Source: Planctomycetaceae bacterium
Lineage (GTDB): Bacteria > Planctomycetota > Planctomycetia > Planctomycetales > Planctomycetaceae
Direction of reading: 5' to 3'
Assembly: GCA_016765335.1 (NCBI GenBank)
Contig: JAESQE010000298.1
Location: forward strand, 2,160 to 12,442
Length of the DNA stretch: 10,283 bases
Shown here: one piece after another, positions 1 to 6,762 of the stretch
Layout: each line of letters starts with the position of its first letter
How positions within the stretch are numbered: position 1 is the stretch's first letter
Translations under genes and position numbers: made by a program
The notes under the pieces: generated by a model
What the model saw: the letters and a program-made list of their open reading frames with translations, nothing else
Database searches by the model: none
Told to the model about the DNA's origin: nothing

Positions 1-61
1 AAAAAAAGTTGCGTCACAATCGCGATGCAGCTCGATTCGTATCAATTGAGATCAATCGGGA

Positions 62-706
62 CTATTTGTCTAGTGGTTTGATTCGCATGGCTCTGAATTC
101 GACTCCGCCGCCGTGTCCACAAAGGCGAATGTAGCCATCTTCTGCAAACAGGCGTTTATGTGGCCTGCCATCGATGGTTTTTCCCTCGGGAGCAGCTTCT
201 TTGAGATGAGTATCGATAATCACCTGGCCGTTAAGAGTGATTTTGATGTGATCCCCTTTGGCGACAATTTCCTGAACATTCCACTCGCCAACTTTTTTCA
301 GTGCGCCACGCTTGGCAGCTGCAACACCGTAGATTGAGCCGTGATATTGCCACTCTTTAAGCGTGGCGTATTTTGCTGCACTGTTATCCAGAACTTGTAG
401 TTCCATGCCGTTAAATGCTGCGTTTTGACCCTGTTCGGACCGGATACCGATCCCGCTGTTGGAACCTTCTTTGAGGCGGAATTCAAATTTCATGACGAAA
501 TCGCCGAACTTGCGATCCATATAACAGCCATCGCCATCCAAGTAGCCATCAGCCGTGGTGTTCACAGTTTTTTCCCAGCCGGATTTGCCATCTTTGGCCA
601 TCAGGCTGATAAAGCCCTTTTCGCCAGCAGTTACGGTGGAAGCTAGAATCGCTAACGCGATGAGAAGTTGGCACGATGCCATCATTTTCTTTGCAATCGA
701 ATTCAT
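62..706 (-). CDS. Secreted DUF1080 / 3-keto-disaccharide hydrolase family protein
   Basis: This 214-residue protein starts with a signal peptide (basic MNSIAKK, a hydrophobic stretch at about residues 11-25, likely cleavage after Ala27), so it should act outside the cytoplasmic membrane. The rest is one DUF1080 domain, a concanavalin-like beta-sandwich. Family hallmarks visible are GFISL and GW near the start, the GDFVMKFEFRL strand, the NSGIGIRS turn, the MELQVLD strand, the YHGSIYG motif and a C-terminal GHGGGVEFRAMRIK. The family is very abundant in planctomycetes and some members hydrolyse 3-keto-glucosides; the substrate here is unknown. The segment between GW and GDF looks a few residues shorter than I expect for the family. 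The start is supported by GGAGAG about 8 bases upstream. It is the last of three minus-strand genes, 119 bp after the previous stop. Confidence 0.88.
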   Translation of the reverse strand: MNSIAKKMMASCQLLIALAILASTVTAGEKGFISLMAKDGKSGWEKTVNTTADGYLDGDGCYMDRKFGDFVMKFEFRLKEGSNSGIGIRSEQGQNAAFNGMELQVLDNSAAKYATLKEWQYHGSIYGVAAAKRGALKKVGEWNVQEIVAKGDHIKITLNGQVIIDTHLKEAAPEGKTIDGRPHKRLFAEDGYIRLCGHGGGVEFRAMRIKPLDK

Positions 707-740
707 AAAATAATCTCTCCGGCGGGGTTAAATGAGGGAG

Positions 741-768
741 CAAGGGGCTTGCCGCCCCCTTGGTTTTT
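741..768 (+). terminator. GC-rich hairpin with T-run (plus-strand orientation)
   Basis: Bases 741-747 (CAAGGGG) pair with 756-762 (CCCCTTG), with an 8-base loop. After one G comes a run of five T on the plus strand. That is the form of an intrinsic terminator, but no plus-strand gene lies upstream. The flanking genes are on the minus strand, where the hairpin lacks a U-tract. It may block antisense transcription, act as a leader hairpin of the DUF1080 gene, or be a repeat remnant. Confidence 0.35.
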
Positions 769-825
769 GATGTTCTGAGTCATCTTGCAGCAGAACTGAT
801 CTGTATTGTTATCATAAACGAGACA

Positions 826-1122
826 TTATGCAATCACATCATCAAGTAACGAGATTCCGACGGCTTCCTGCTTATTGATGAGCACTTTGGCTCGATTGGG
901 GCGAATGCCGTGGATTTTGGAATCGATCACATACCGTTCCCGCGTTGAATCGGTGTCTCGCAAGTCGTGAACGTCCGCATCTTCCAAAATCAGATACCGA
1001 TGATCCTCGCCCACAAACTTTCCAAGACAAACAAACATGCTCTGTAAATCAAGCACAACATTCTGATTGAGAAAGTGTTGATGCAGAATGGATTCTGTGG
1101 TGTTGGTCATTTGTTTGTCCAT
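826..1122 (-). CDS. Small Sm/LSm-like beta-barrel protein (putative)
   Basis: This is a 98-residue soluble protein without signal peptide or membrane segment; I do not know a named family for it. After a short helix-like N-terminus (about residues 9-18), residues 20-53 resemble an Sm1 motif. VVLDLQSMFVCLGKF matches strands 1-2 with the conserved Gly (Gly34), and GEDHRYLILEDADVHD matches the acidic turn and strand 3 with the L-x-L-x-DA ending of Sm proteins. Residues 79-95 (KVLINKQEAVGISLLDD) resemble Sm2, strands 4-5. About 25 mostly charged residues join the two halves. If this is right it would bind RNA as an oligomeric ring like Hfq or LSm; that is inference. The start is ambiguous: ATG at 1122 has no clear ribosome site, and ATG at 1110 has only a GGA upstream. 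It lies 31 bp after the LRR gene stop, so cotranscription is plausible. Confidence 0.75.
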   Translation of the reverse strand: MDKQMTNTTESILHQHFLNQNVVLDLQSMFVCLGKFVGEDHRYLILEDADVHDLRDTDSTRERYVIDSKIHGIRPNRAKVLINKQEAVGISLLDDVIA

Positions 1123-1153
1123 AGATTCGGATTTTCAATCTGATAATCGAAAG

Positions 1154-2305
1154 TTATCTGGAAATGGTGCAACCGGGTAATGCAGCTTTCAATTTCCTGG
1201 TTCCAACATCTGTGACTTGTGTACGCCCCAGAGAGACAGTTTCTAATGTGGAAATTCCATAGAGGTGTATCAGGCCAGCATCCGTTATTTGAGTCCCTTC
1301 AAGGTTGAGCCAGGAAAGGTTTGTCAAACTTTTCAGTTGAATCAATCCGTTATCTGTCACAGAAGTATTTTGCAAAGAGAGGTGCTTCAAATTTACCAGT
1401 TCTTTGAGATGAGCCAACCCATCATCACCAACATTATTGCCATCCAGGGAAAGCTGTATCAGCTGAAGTCCTTTAAGGTGAATCAACCCGGTGTCTGTCA
1501 CTTTTGTATGATTAAGGTGCAGGTATTTTAGGTTCGGGATACCGTGAATATGTTTCAGGCCTGCGTCTGTTAAAGATGATTCATCTAATGAGAGAACTGT
1601 CAGATTGGGTAATCCCTGGAGGTGTACCAAGCCAGTGCCCGTCACTTTTGTTCCTTCCAGATTAAGACGCCAAAGGTTTCGATGTCCATCTAAATGAATT
1701 AATCCAGCATCTGTCAGTTTGGTGTATTCAAGATCTAAATACAGCAAGTGAGGCAATGATCTGATGTGGGCAAATCCGAGGTCAGTAATTTTTGAGTAAC
1801 TCAGCGTCAGTCTTTCTAACTGTCGCATATTTTTTAAGTGAGACAATCCGGTGCCTGAAACGTTTGTGTCCCAAAGGCCTAACTCTTTTAATGTTGTAAG
1901 GTCTTGAAGATGAGCTAAGCCCGCGTCTGTAACCGTTATTGATTTAATGTAGATTTCGGGCAGGTTTTTCAACTTCTGTAGAGGAGCCATGTCGAAATTC
2001 GTAAGCGGCATCGCCAGGAAACTTGCTGAGGTTATGTTTTCAAAAGCCCAAAAGCACTTGTCTCCATACCAATTCTGTATCTGGACTTCCCAGCTAGCAG
2101 GCAGGATTTTCATGAGCCATCCAGGAGTGACTTCCACTTTTCCAAGCAACTGATAAATGATGGATCGTTGACGATAATTCTGGACAAACTGCATCGATCC
2201 AGCAAAAGCTATTGCCAAAACGCATAGTAATATGATCGTTCCTCCAAATCCTCGATGTGGATCGGATGGATTATTATTTGAATCTTGAGGATCTGCTTTA
2301 ACCAT
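1154..2305 (-). CDS. Membrane-anchored leucine-rich repeat protein
   Basis: This is a 383-residue protein. Residues 1-20 are hydrophilic, about 21-41 form one membrane segment (GGTIILLCVLAIAFAG and following), and no lipobox is seen, so it is probably an N-terminally anchored protein with the repeats outside. After a linker, residues about 123-383 hold some eleven repeats of about 24 residues with the pattern (V/I)TDAGL-x-HL-x-x-L-x-x-L-x-x-L-x-L-x-x-T-x, the LRR form common in planctomycetes. One repeat is a residue short (VTDTGLIHLKGL-QLIQLSL). Such proteins are binding scaffolds; the ligand is unknown. The reading frame stays open to a GTG at 2368, but I chose ATG 2305. It has AAGGGA just upstream, and an extended -10 promoter motif lies between the two candidates. 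It is first of three minus-strand genes. Confidence 0.88.
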   Translation of the reverse strand: MVKADPQDSNNNPSDPHRGFGGTIILLCVLAIAFAGSMQFVQNYRQRSIIYQLLGKVEVTPGWLMKILPASWEVQIQNWYGDKCFWAFENITSASFLAMPLTNFDMAPLQKLKNLPEIYIKSITVTDAGLAHLQDLTTLKELGLWDTNVSGTGLSHLKNMRQLERLTLSYSKITDLGFAHIRSLPHLLYLDLEYTKLTDAGLIHLDGHRNLWRLNLEGTKVTGTGLVHLQGLPNLTVLSLDESSLTDAGLKHIHGIPNLKYLHLNHTKVTDTGLIHLKGLQLIQLSLDGNNVGDDGLAHLKELVNLKHLSLQNTSVTDNGLIQLKSLTNLSWLNLEGTQITDAGLIHLYGISTLETVSLGRTQVTDVGTRKLKAALPGCTISR

Positions 2306-2339
2306 CTGGTTCCCTTTTATGTTGATTCTGGTTTTTAGC

Positions 2340-2348
2340 AGTATACCA
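2340..2348 (-). promoter_or_regulatory. Extended -10 promoter for the LRR gene
   Basis: Read on the minus strand this is TGGTATACT, an extended -10 element (TGn followed by five of six matches to TATAAT). Transcription would start near 2333, giving a leader of about 28 bases to the ATG at 2305. No good -35 box is seen at normal spacing; TAGACA lies only 13 bases upstream of the -10. Confidence 0.45.
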
Positions 2349-2474
2349 ATAAATTCTGTGTCTAGCACATCTCTGGCTCACTCCTATTTTGATTGTTGTG
2401 GTAATACAGATCTCAATTTATTGCAGAGAGACGACTTCACGTGATATGGCTGTTTCCCTACTTTTCTATTGAAC

Positions 2475-2531
2475 CGGGTAGCTCATACGATCCCGCTTGA
2501 GGGTCGTGTGAGTGCCGCAGGCACCCGAGGA
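2475..2531 (+). repeat. REP-like hairpin repeat, copy 1
   Basis: The element begins CGGGTAGC and ends ACCCGAGGA. Inside, CTCATACGA (2482-2490) pairs with TCGTGTGAG (2504-2512) with one G-T wobble, extended by further pairs around TCCCGCTTGAGGG. A second mini-hairpin, GTGCC-GCA-GGCAC (2512-2524), follows. The same ends, loop core and architecture recur in inverted orientation at 2692-2747. Confidence 0.7.
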
Positions 2532-2691
2532 GGTTCATGCGATTTGCATCGAAATACCCCTTCCACAACCGCAATCAGACTTGCCATGAATTCTTCTTTT
2601 TGGTTTTAGGGGATCAACAGGCACACAAAGATGGGTGCAAGCACCGCATCCTACATTAAAATTCTGCTGAGGCGGAAACTTTTGGGGCAAT

Positions 2692-2747
2692 TCCTCGGGT
2701 TGCTACGCAGCACAGACAACCCTGAACGGGATTGTCTGTGCTACCCG
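2692..2747 (-). repeat. REP-like hairpin repeat, copy 2 (inverted)
   Basis: Read on the minus strand it begins CGGGTAGC and ends ACCCGAGGA, like copy 1. The perfect 11-bp stem is AGCACAGACAA (2709-2719) with TTGTCTGTGCT (2732-2742) on the plus strand. An outer CGGGT/ACCCG stem (2696-2700 with 2743-2747) closes it across an 8-base bulge. The stem bases differ from copy 1 but remain paired, while the ATCCCG and AGGGT core is kept. Confidence 0.75.
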
Positions 2748-3117
2748 AAAATATTAATGAATGCATGATCCGGTTGATGTTCTCCTTTGCGCCAAAATGA
2801 GCATTTCAAGGATGAGCTATTCGATCAGCAGTCTTATCGAGATGCGTATTGCGTATCAATTTGGTGGTTAATTCTGGATCTCAAGCAGATCAGGGTATCT
2901 AACTTCAGCGACTTGCCTACACTTATTTTGTTAATCCAAAGAAATAGGAATCTCAGTGCTTCGTAGAGACAATGGATGTCATGCTAAACACCCCAAAGAG
3001 GAATTCAAAGTGGACCTTGGGGTCGCTTGATTTTGATCGGGAAACGCCTCACGATGGTGCTGTCATTCTTTTTCGACTACTTCAAAATCATCACCATTGA
3101 ATTGAGATTTATCTCAT

Positions 3118-5706
3118 ATGAATATAAATATCAGATCTCTGATAGCCATACTGTTTATCCTTAGCGTTACATCTTGGAATGTGACTTCCCATGTTGAGGC
3201 AGGTGAAAAACTGATTGATCATTATCCGGAAGCTAAAAATTCCGGGTGCATGAAGTGTCACGCAGAGATCGAGCTGATTCGCGAACCTGGTTCTGAGATG
3301 CTGGAACAGATTATGCAGCAAGGCAAAGAGCTGGGCGATCCGGCTGGTTGTGTTGTGTGTCATGGTGGCGATCCGAAAGCGACCGAAAAAGAAGCGGCTC
3401 ATGTCGGAGACAAGTTCTATGCAGATCCGGGCAGTCCCTGGATAAATGAAAATACTTGTGGCAAATGTCATCCCCAACACTGCGAAGTGCAGTGGCGAAG
3501 TTTAATGATGACTGAAGCTGGAAAAATTCAGGGCGTGTGCTGGTCGTTCGGTTCGTTGACAGGCTACGAACATCTTTGGGCGAATTACGCAGTGGAAAAT
3601 CCGAAAGATCCGAATGCTCGGCTGGGCAGCGATGTCTATCGAAAATATATGGAGCGTCTGAAAAGGATGGAGCCTAACGTTTTTGTTGATCGCCACGAAC
3701 CGTTGCCCGAAGCTCCCACAGATCTCTCTAAGTTGAAAGAAGATCCGACGCTGGCTGCATTCACTTACATTCGCCAGGAATGTCAGCGATGTCATCATGC
3801 GGTCAAGGGACGCCAGAAACGGGGAGATTACCGTGGTATGGGTTGCTCTTCGTGCCATGTGCCTTACAGCAACGAAGGGTTTTATGAAGGGGACGATAAA
3901 ACGATCAACCGGGACGAACCGGGGCATGCGTTAGTGCATTCGATTCAAGGTACTCGCGAAGCCAAGGTGACAGTACACGATAAAACTTATTCCGGGATTC
4001 CTGTCGAAACTTGCACGACTTGTCATGATCGTGGAAAGCGAATTGGTGTCTCTTTTCAGGGGTTGATGGAAACAGCATACAATGCACCTTTTGCTGCGGA
4101 CGGTTCTGATCAACCAGCGTTGCATTCCAAGCATTATATCGCGATGCAGCAGGATGTTCATTATCTCAAAGGCATGACCTGCCAGGATTGTCACACTTCA
4201 ACCGATGTGCATGGCGATGGGTTTCTGGCTGGTGCGAACCTGGCAGCTGTGCAGATTGAATGTGCGGATTGTCACGGCACCCCAGATGTATTTCCGTGGG
4301 ATCTTCCGTTGGGATACATGGACGAATTTGAAGAAACTCCAGCAACAGGGGCTGCTCGTGGTTTAACCAAAGAGCTAACTCCTCATACATTACAAGGGAC
4401 CATTTACGATCCTGAAGATGGTTATTTACTCACCGCTCGTGGTAATGCTTACGGGAATGTCGTTAAAAAGGGAGAAGACATTATCGTGCATACCGCCAAT
4501 GGCAAAGATTTGATAATGAAGCCATTGAAAACATTGAAAGCTCATGGGGAAATCAGTGATCGCGGAATCGTTGCCATGTCAACCATCAGCAGGCATATGG
4601 ACCGCATGGAATGTTATACTTGCCACGCAACCTGGGCACCGCAGTGTTTTGGATGTCATGTGAAAATCGATTATTCTCGGGAAGATGAATGTCCCGAGCA
4701 AGATACCAATGCCAAGCCCGACGCCCAAACAAAAGCAGTTGCAGCAGCATTAAGAAAAGTGAAAAACGAAAATTTCGATTGGGTCGCAGCTGGTCGAAAA
4801 CATATGGACCCCCGGCACGCAGCTGATCGTGGGGAATCGTCTTATGATATGATGATTCCCGGTAAAATCAGCGAAACGCGATCTTACTTGCGTTGGGAAA
4901 ATCCGATGCTCGGTGTTAATGGCGAAGGTCGCATCACACCACTTGCACCTGGGTGTCAGCCTGCGATCACAATTATCGGAGAAGACGGCGAGCCGATTCT
5001 GGTGAATCATGTCTTTCGCACGATGCCTGGCGCAGAAGGTGGTGGAGACGAGGGGCAGCTCGCGTTGGATATGTCTCCGGTTCAACCGCATACAATGACG
5101 AAAAATGCAAGAAAGTGCGAATCGTGTCATGCTTCCGATAAAGCATTGGGATACGGCATTGATGGGGCACGTGATTTAAGGCGGTTAGATGAAACGATTA
5201 TTGTTGATCTCGAAACAATTGACGGGGACATTCTGCCGAAAAGAACGAGGCCGCAATTCGAAAAAATCGAACATATGTCAACCGATTGGTCTCGGATTGT
5301 CTCTGAAGATGGAAAGCAGTTGATGACTGTTGGGCATCACTTCAAGCTTTCGCGACCGCTTAATAATAAAGAACGAGCTTTGATGAACCGTGGAGGGACT
5401 TGTGCAGCTTGTCACCAGGAACTTCCCAAGGGGAATCTGGCGACCAGTTTGTTACATCATGTCGCAAAATATACTGGTCAACTGCCTGATGAACCGCACA
5501 AGCATGCCAGTTTGGTCCACAAAATTCTGCTGCTGGCTGCTTGGGTTCAAGTAGCTGCAATGATGATGATTCCGTTTGTTATCTACGGATGTGTGCGATG
5601 GTATAGGCGAAGAAAAATCCGCAAGTTGAGAAGGCTCCGTAAGGCTCAGGCTTTAGCCGAAAATCCGACTGATTCTAGTGAGTCAACAGATACGCTAGAG
5701 TCGTGA
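3118..5706 (+). CDS. Twelve-heme cytochrome c with C-terminal membrane anchor
   Basis: This is an 862-residue protein with a signal peptide (hydrophobic residues about 6-19, likely cleavage after Ala28). It has twelve CXXCH heme-c motifs, with first Cys at 44, 78, 114, 222, 243, 299, 355, 382, 499, 510, 667 and 762. The hemes fall into an N-terminal trio, a middle group of five, the close pair CYTCH/CFGCH, and two single C-terminal sites; PHTMTKNARKCESCH is typical of bacterial multiheme cytochromes. One membrane helix (about 803-825) near the C-terminus is followed by a strongly basic tail (YRRRKIRKLRRLRK). The body should therefore be periplasmic with a cytoplasmic tail. It presumably carries electrons, but donor, acceptor and any catalytic reaction are unknown. 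No quinol oxidase, iron-sulfur or heme-maturation gene lies beside it in the window. The start has only a weak ribosome site and overlaps no neighbour. Confidence 0.92.
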   Translation: MNINIRSLIAILFILSVTSWNVTSHVEAGEKLIDHYPEAKNSGCMKCHAEIELIREPGSEMLEQIMQQGKELGDPAGCVVCHGGDPKATEKEAAHVGDKFYADPGSPWINENTCGKCHPQHCEVQWRSLMMTEAGKIQGVCWSFGSLTGYEHLWANYAVENPKDPNARLGSDVYRKYMERLKRMEPNVFVDRHEPLPEAPTDLSKLKEDPTLAAFTYIRQECQRCHHAVKGRQKRGDYRGMGCSSCHVPYSNEGFYEGDDKTINRDEPGHALVHSIQGTREAKVTVHDKTYSGIPVETCTTCHDRGKRIGVSFQGLMETAYNAPFAADGSDQPALHSKHYIAMQQDVHYLKGMTCQDCHTSTDVHGDGFLAGANLAAVQIECADCHGTPDVFPWDLPLGYMDEFEETPATGAARGLTKELTPHTLQGTIYDPEDGYLLTARGNAYGNVVKKGEDIIVHTANGKDLIMKPLKTLKAHGEISDRGIVAMSTISRHMDRMECYTCHATWAPQCFGCHVKIDYSREDECPEQDTNAKPDAQTKAVAAALRKVKNENFDWVAAGRKHMDPRHAADRGESSYDMMIPGKISETRSYLRWENPMLGVNGEGRITPLAPGCQPAITIIGEDGEPILVNHVFRTMPGAEGGGDEGQLALDMSPVQPHTMTKNARKCESCHASDKALGYGIDGARDLRRLDETIIVDLETIDGDILPKRTRPQFEKIEHMSTDWSRIVSEDGKQLMTVGHHFKLSRPLNNKERALMNRGGTCAACHQELPKGNLATSLLHHVAKYTGQLPDEPHKHASLVHKILLLAAWVQVAAMMMIPFVIYGCVRWYRRRKIRKLRRLRKAQALAENPTDSSESTDTLES

Positions 5707-5719
5707 TTGATTGAAAAAA

Positions 5720-5879
5720 GTCGGCGGGTGCGAGCTATTGAATTGGATCCCCCTGCCGGATTCAGGAAATCACGGAGCAAGGCTTTTCAGGGTCAGGAAT
5801 CGCGGAGCTACGAAAATGGGTCTTTCCCATCCGTGCAGAGGAATCCAAATTCAATGAGTGAGGAGTCGCACCCGCCGAC
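5720..5879. repeat. Long palindromic element between convergent genes
   Basis: A perfect 14-bp inverted repeat bounds the element: GTCGGCGGGTGCGA (5720-5733) against TCGCACCCGCCGAC (5866-5879). Just inside, ATTGAATTGGAT (5737-5748) matches the complement of ATCCAAATTCAAT (5843-5855) with one extra base. The interior holds an imperfect direct repeat, TCAGGAAATCACGGAGC (5762-5778) and TCAGGAATCGCGGAGC (5793-5808), and a hairpin ATGGG/CCCAT (5816-5830). On the minus strand the outer stem is followed by six T (5719-5714), so it may also terminate csrA transcription. It looks like a small nonautonomous repeat; no target duplication is evident. Confidence 0.7.
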
Positions 5880-5918
5880 GGCCAAGTGCCTGGGCGGAAT
5901 CTTTATCTCGGTGTTCAG

Positions 5919-6278
5919 CTAAGAAGCCTGGACCGTTTTGGGCTGTTGATAATCCGAGAGACAGACCGGTTCTTCGCCATCCACCAATTCGCAGGGACTA
6001 CAATCAGTTTCAACATTTGCTGATGCCGTGGTTGCCAGCTTTTCCATCATCAGTGGCGTACTTCTCAGATCTAAAATACGTTTCGATTTTTTCTGTGAAC
6101 AGACAGTCGCGTCATATGCGAGGGAAAGAACTTCGTCCAGTTCCCCTCGCATGATTCGAATATCCTTTGGTGCATCGATTCCAATTTTGACTGAACCAAT
6201 ACTTGTTCGAATGATTTTGATGACAATATTCTCGCCAATTTGTATCAACTGTGACTTTTTTCGTGTGAGGACTAACAT
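5919..6278 (-). CDS. csrA: Translational regulator CsrA with long C-terminal tail
   Basis: This is a 119-residue protein whose first 53 or so residues are a CsrA/RsmA domain. They show MLVLTR at the start (Leu4 and Arg6), SVKIGIDAPKDI in the middle and Arg44 in IMRGEL, the conserved RNA-contact positions of the family. CsrA dimers bind GGA motifs in mRNA leaders and alter translation or stability. Ordinary CsrA is about 60-70 residues, so residues 54-119 form an unusual tail. The tail is rich in polar residues, with Cys at 60, 93, 96 and 106, including CSPC at 93-96; I see no known domain in it. The frame stays open upstream, but ATG 6278 gives the family N-terminus and has AAGGAG six bases before it. 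The leader has a hairpin containing a second GGA, which would suit autoregulation. Confidence 0.93.
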   Translation of the reverse strand: MLVLTRKKSQLIQIGENIVIKIIRTSIGSVKIGIDAPKDIRIMRGELDEVLSLAYDATVCSQKKSKRILDLRSTPLMMEKLATTASANVETDCSPCELVDGEEPVCLSDYQQPKTVQAS

Positions 6279-6284
6279 TTTCGT

Positions 6285-6290
6285 CTCCTT
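6285..6290 (-). promoter_or_regulatory. Ribosome binding site of csrA
   Basis: Minus-strand AAGGAG lies six bases before ATG 6278 and decides the start. Its GGA could also be a CsrA target, as the site is near-consensus for both functions. Confidence 0.75.
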
Positions 6291-6299
6291 TGGAAATGC

Positions 6300-6340
6300 A
6301 CGGAACAAATGTCTCGTATTACTGCGGTTCCGTTTTTTTT
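6300..6340 (+). terminator. Hairpin with T8: plus-strand terminator or csrA leader hairpin
   Basis: ACGGAAC (6300-6306) pairs with GTTCCGT (6327-6333), and on the plus strand T runs from 6333 to 6340, as in an intrinsic terminator. The loop of 20 bases is long and the nearest plus-strand gene ends about 600 bp upstream. It could instead stop readthrough towards bL28. On the minus strand the same hairpin lies in the csrA leader and shows a GGA in its 5' arm, 43 bases upstream of the GGA in the ribosome site. Confidence 0.45.
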
Positions 6341-6667
6341 ATTGTTAAACAAATCTTTCGTCGTTTGAGTCAGCAACTGCTGGCCTCGCCTCATGGATAA
6401 AGTCAATACGCATAAGGCGTGCCAAAAGTGATAAATTCGAAGACTTAATACGTCGTCATTGTGCGTAAGTGGTTTGCATGAATCGAGATGCATCTATTGT
6501 TGTGATGTTTATTCAGTGGGTGGAATGGCGTGGAATCTGTAGGCTTTACAATAATAGATGTGTCGGTTTGCAGATTTGGGAGAATGAATTGCCACGATTT
6601 ACACGAACAAGGGGTGTATTTGGATGTGCGGGGAAGATCTTTGGAACTTCGGTCTTGCTGGATAGGC
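6341..6667. other. Noncoding spacer upstream of csrA and bL28
   Basis: No credible gene is seen. The open frame on the plus strand from 6469 lacks a ribosome site and its product resembles nothing I know. An 8-bp inverted repeat, CATCTATT (6491-6498) with AATAGATG (6553-6560), is present. The stretch probably holds the csrA promoter, which I could not place. Confidence 0.5.
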
Positions 6668-6693
6668 TTGACTTGAATAAACTGCCGAAGTTC
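6644..6693. repeat. Inverted repeat spanning the bL28 promoter
   Basis: GAACTTCGG (6644-6652) is the exact complement of CCGAAGTTC (6685-6693), a 9-bp inverted repeat with a 32-base spacer. The right arm ends one base before the -10 box and the -35 box lies between the arms. This could be a repressor operator pair or a transcript hairpin. Confidence 0.55.
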
Positions 6694-6700
6694 TTATACT
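6673..6700 (+). promoter_or_regulatory. Candidate promoter of the bL28 gene
   Basis: The -35 is TTGAAT (6673-6678), the spacer 16 bases, and the -10 TATACT (6695-6700, five of six matches). Transcription would start near 6707, leaving a leader of about 56 bases. An alternative -35, TTGACT at 6668, is too far away (21 bases). Confidence 0.5.
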
Positions 6701-6762
6701 GTCACGCTTTCCAACGCAGATAAAGAGTGCCTTAGCACAACTGAAAACTTAAAGGTTTATTG

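Larger units (their letters stand above)
2369..3117. other. Noncoding spacer between divergent LRR and cytochrome genes
   Basis: No convincing coding sequence is seen on either strand of this spacer of about 750 bp. It contains two copies of a hairpin repeat, annotated separately. It also has a 7-bp inverted repeat, ACCCCAA (2990-2996) with TTGGGGT (3017-3023), and a short palindrome TGAGAT-TT-ATCTCA (3103-3116) ending one base before the cytochrome start codon. No clear -35/-10 pair for the cytochrome was found. Confidence 0.6.

Noticed and set aside
2306..2368. Longer N-terminus for the LRR protein from GTG 2368
   Set aside because: The extension lies across a likely -10 promoter motif and has no ribosome site, while ATG 2305 has AAGGGA.
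2369..3117. Possible CRISPR array or tRNA in the spacer
   Set aside because: There are only two copies of the repeat, in opposite orientation and without regular spacing, and no cloverleaf could be drawn.
4750..5130. Minus-strand open frame inside the cytochrome gene
   Set aside because: It is antisense to an unbroken 12-heme coding frame, and its product has no recognisable features.
5707..5922. Plus-strand open frame directly after the cytochrome stop
   Set aside because: It runs through the palindromic element and has no ribosome site; the translation is low-complexity Arg/Ser-rich repeat sequence.
6279..6308. Longer N-terminus for CsrA from TTG 6308
   Set aside because: CsrA proteins begin MLxLTR, which the ATG at 6278 with AAGGAG provides exactly.
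6469..6723. Plus-strand open frame of 84 codons upstream of bL28
   Set aside because: No ribosome site, composition unlike its neighbours, no recognisable motif, and it overlaps the bL28 promoter and inverted repeat.
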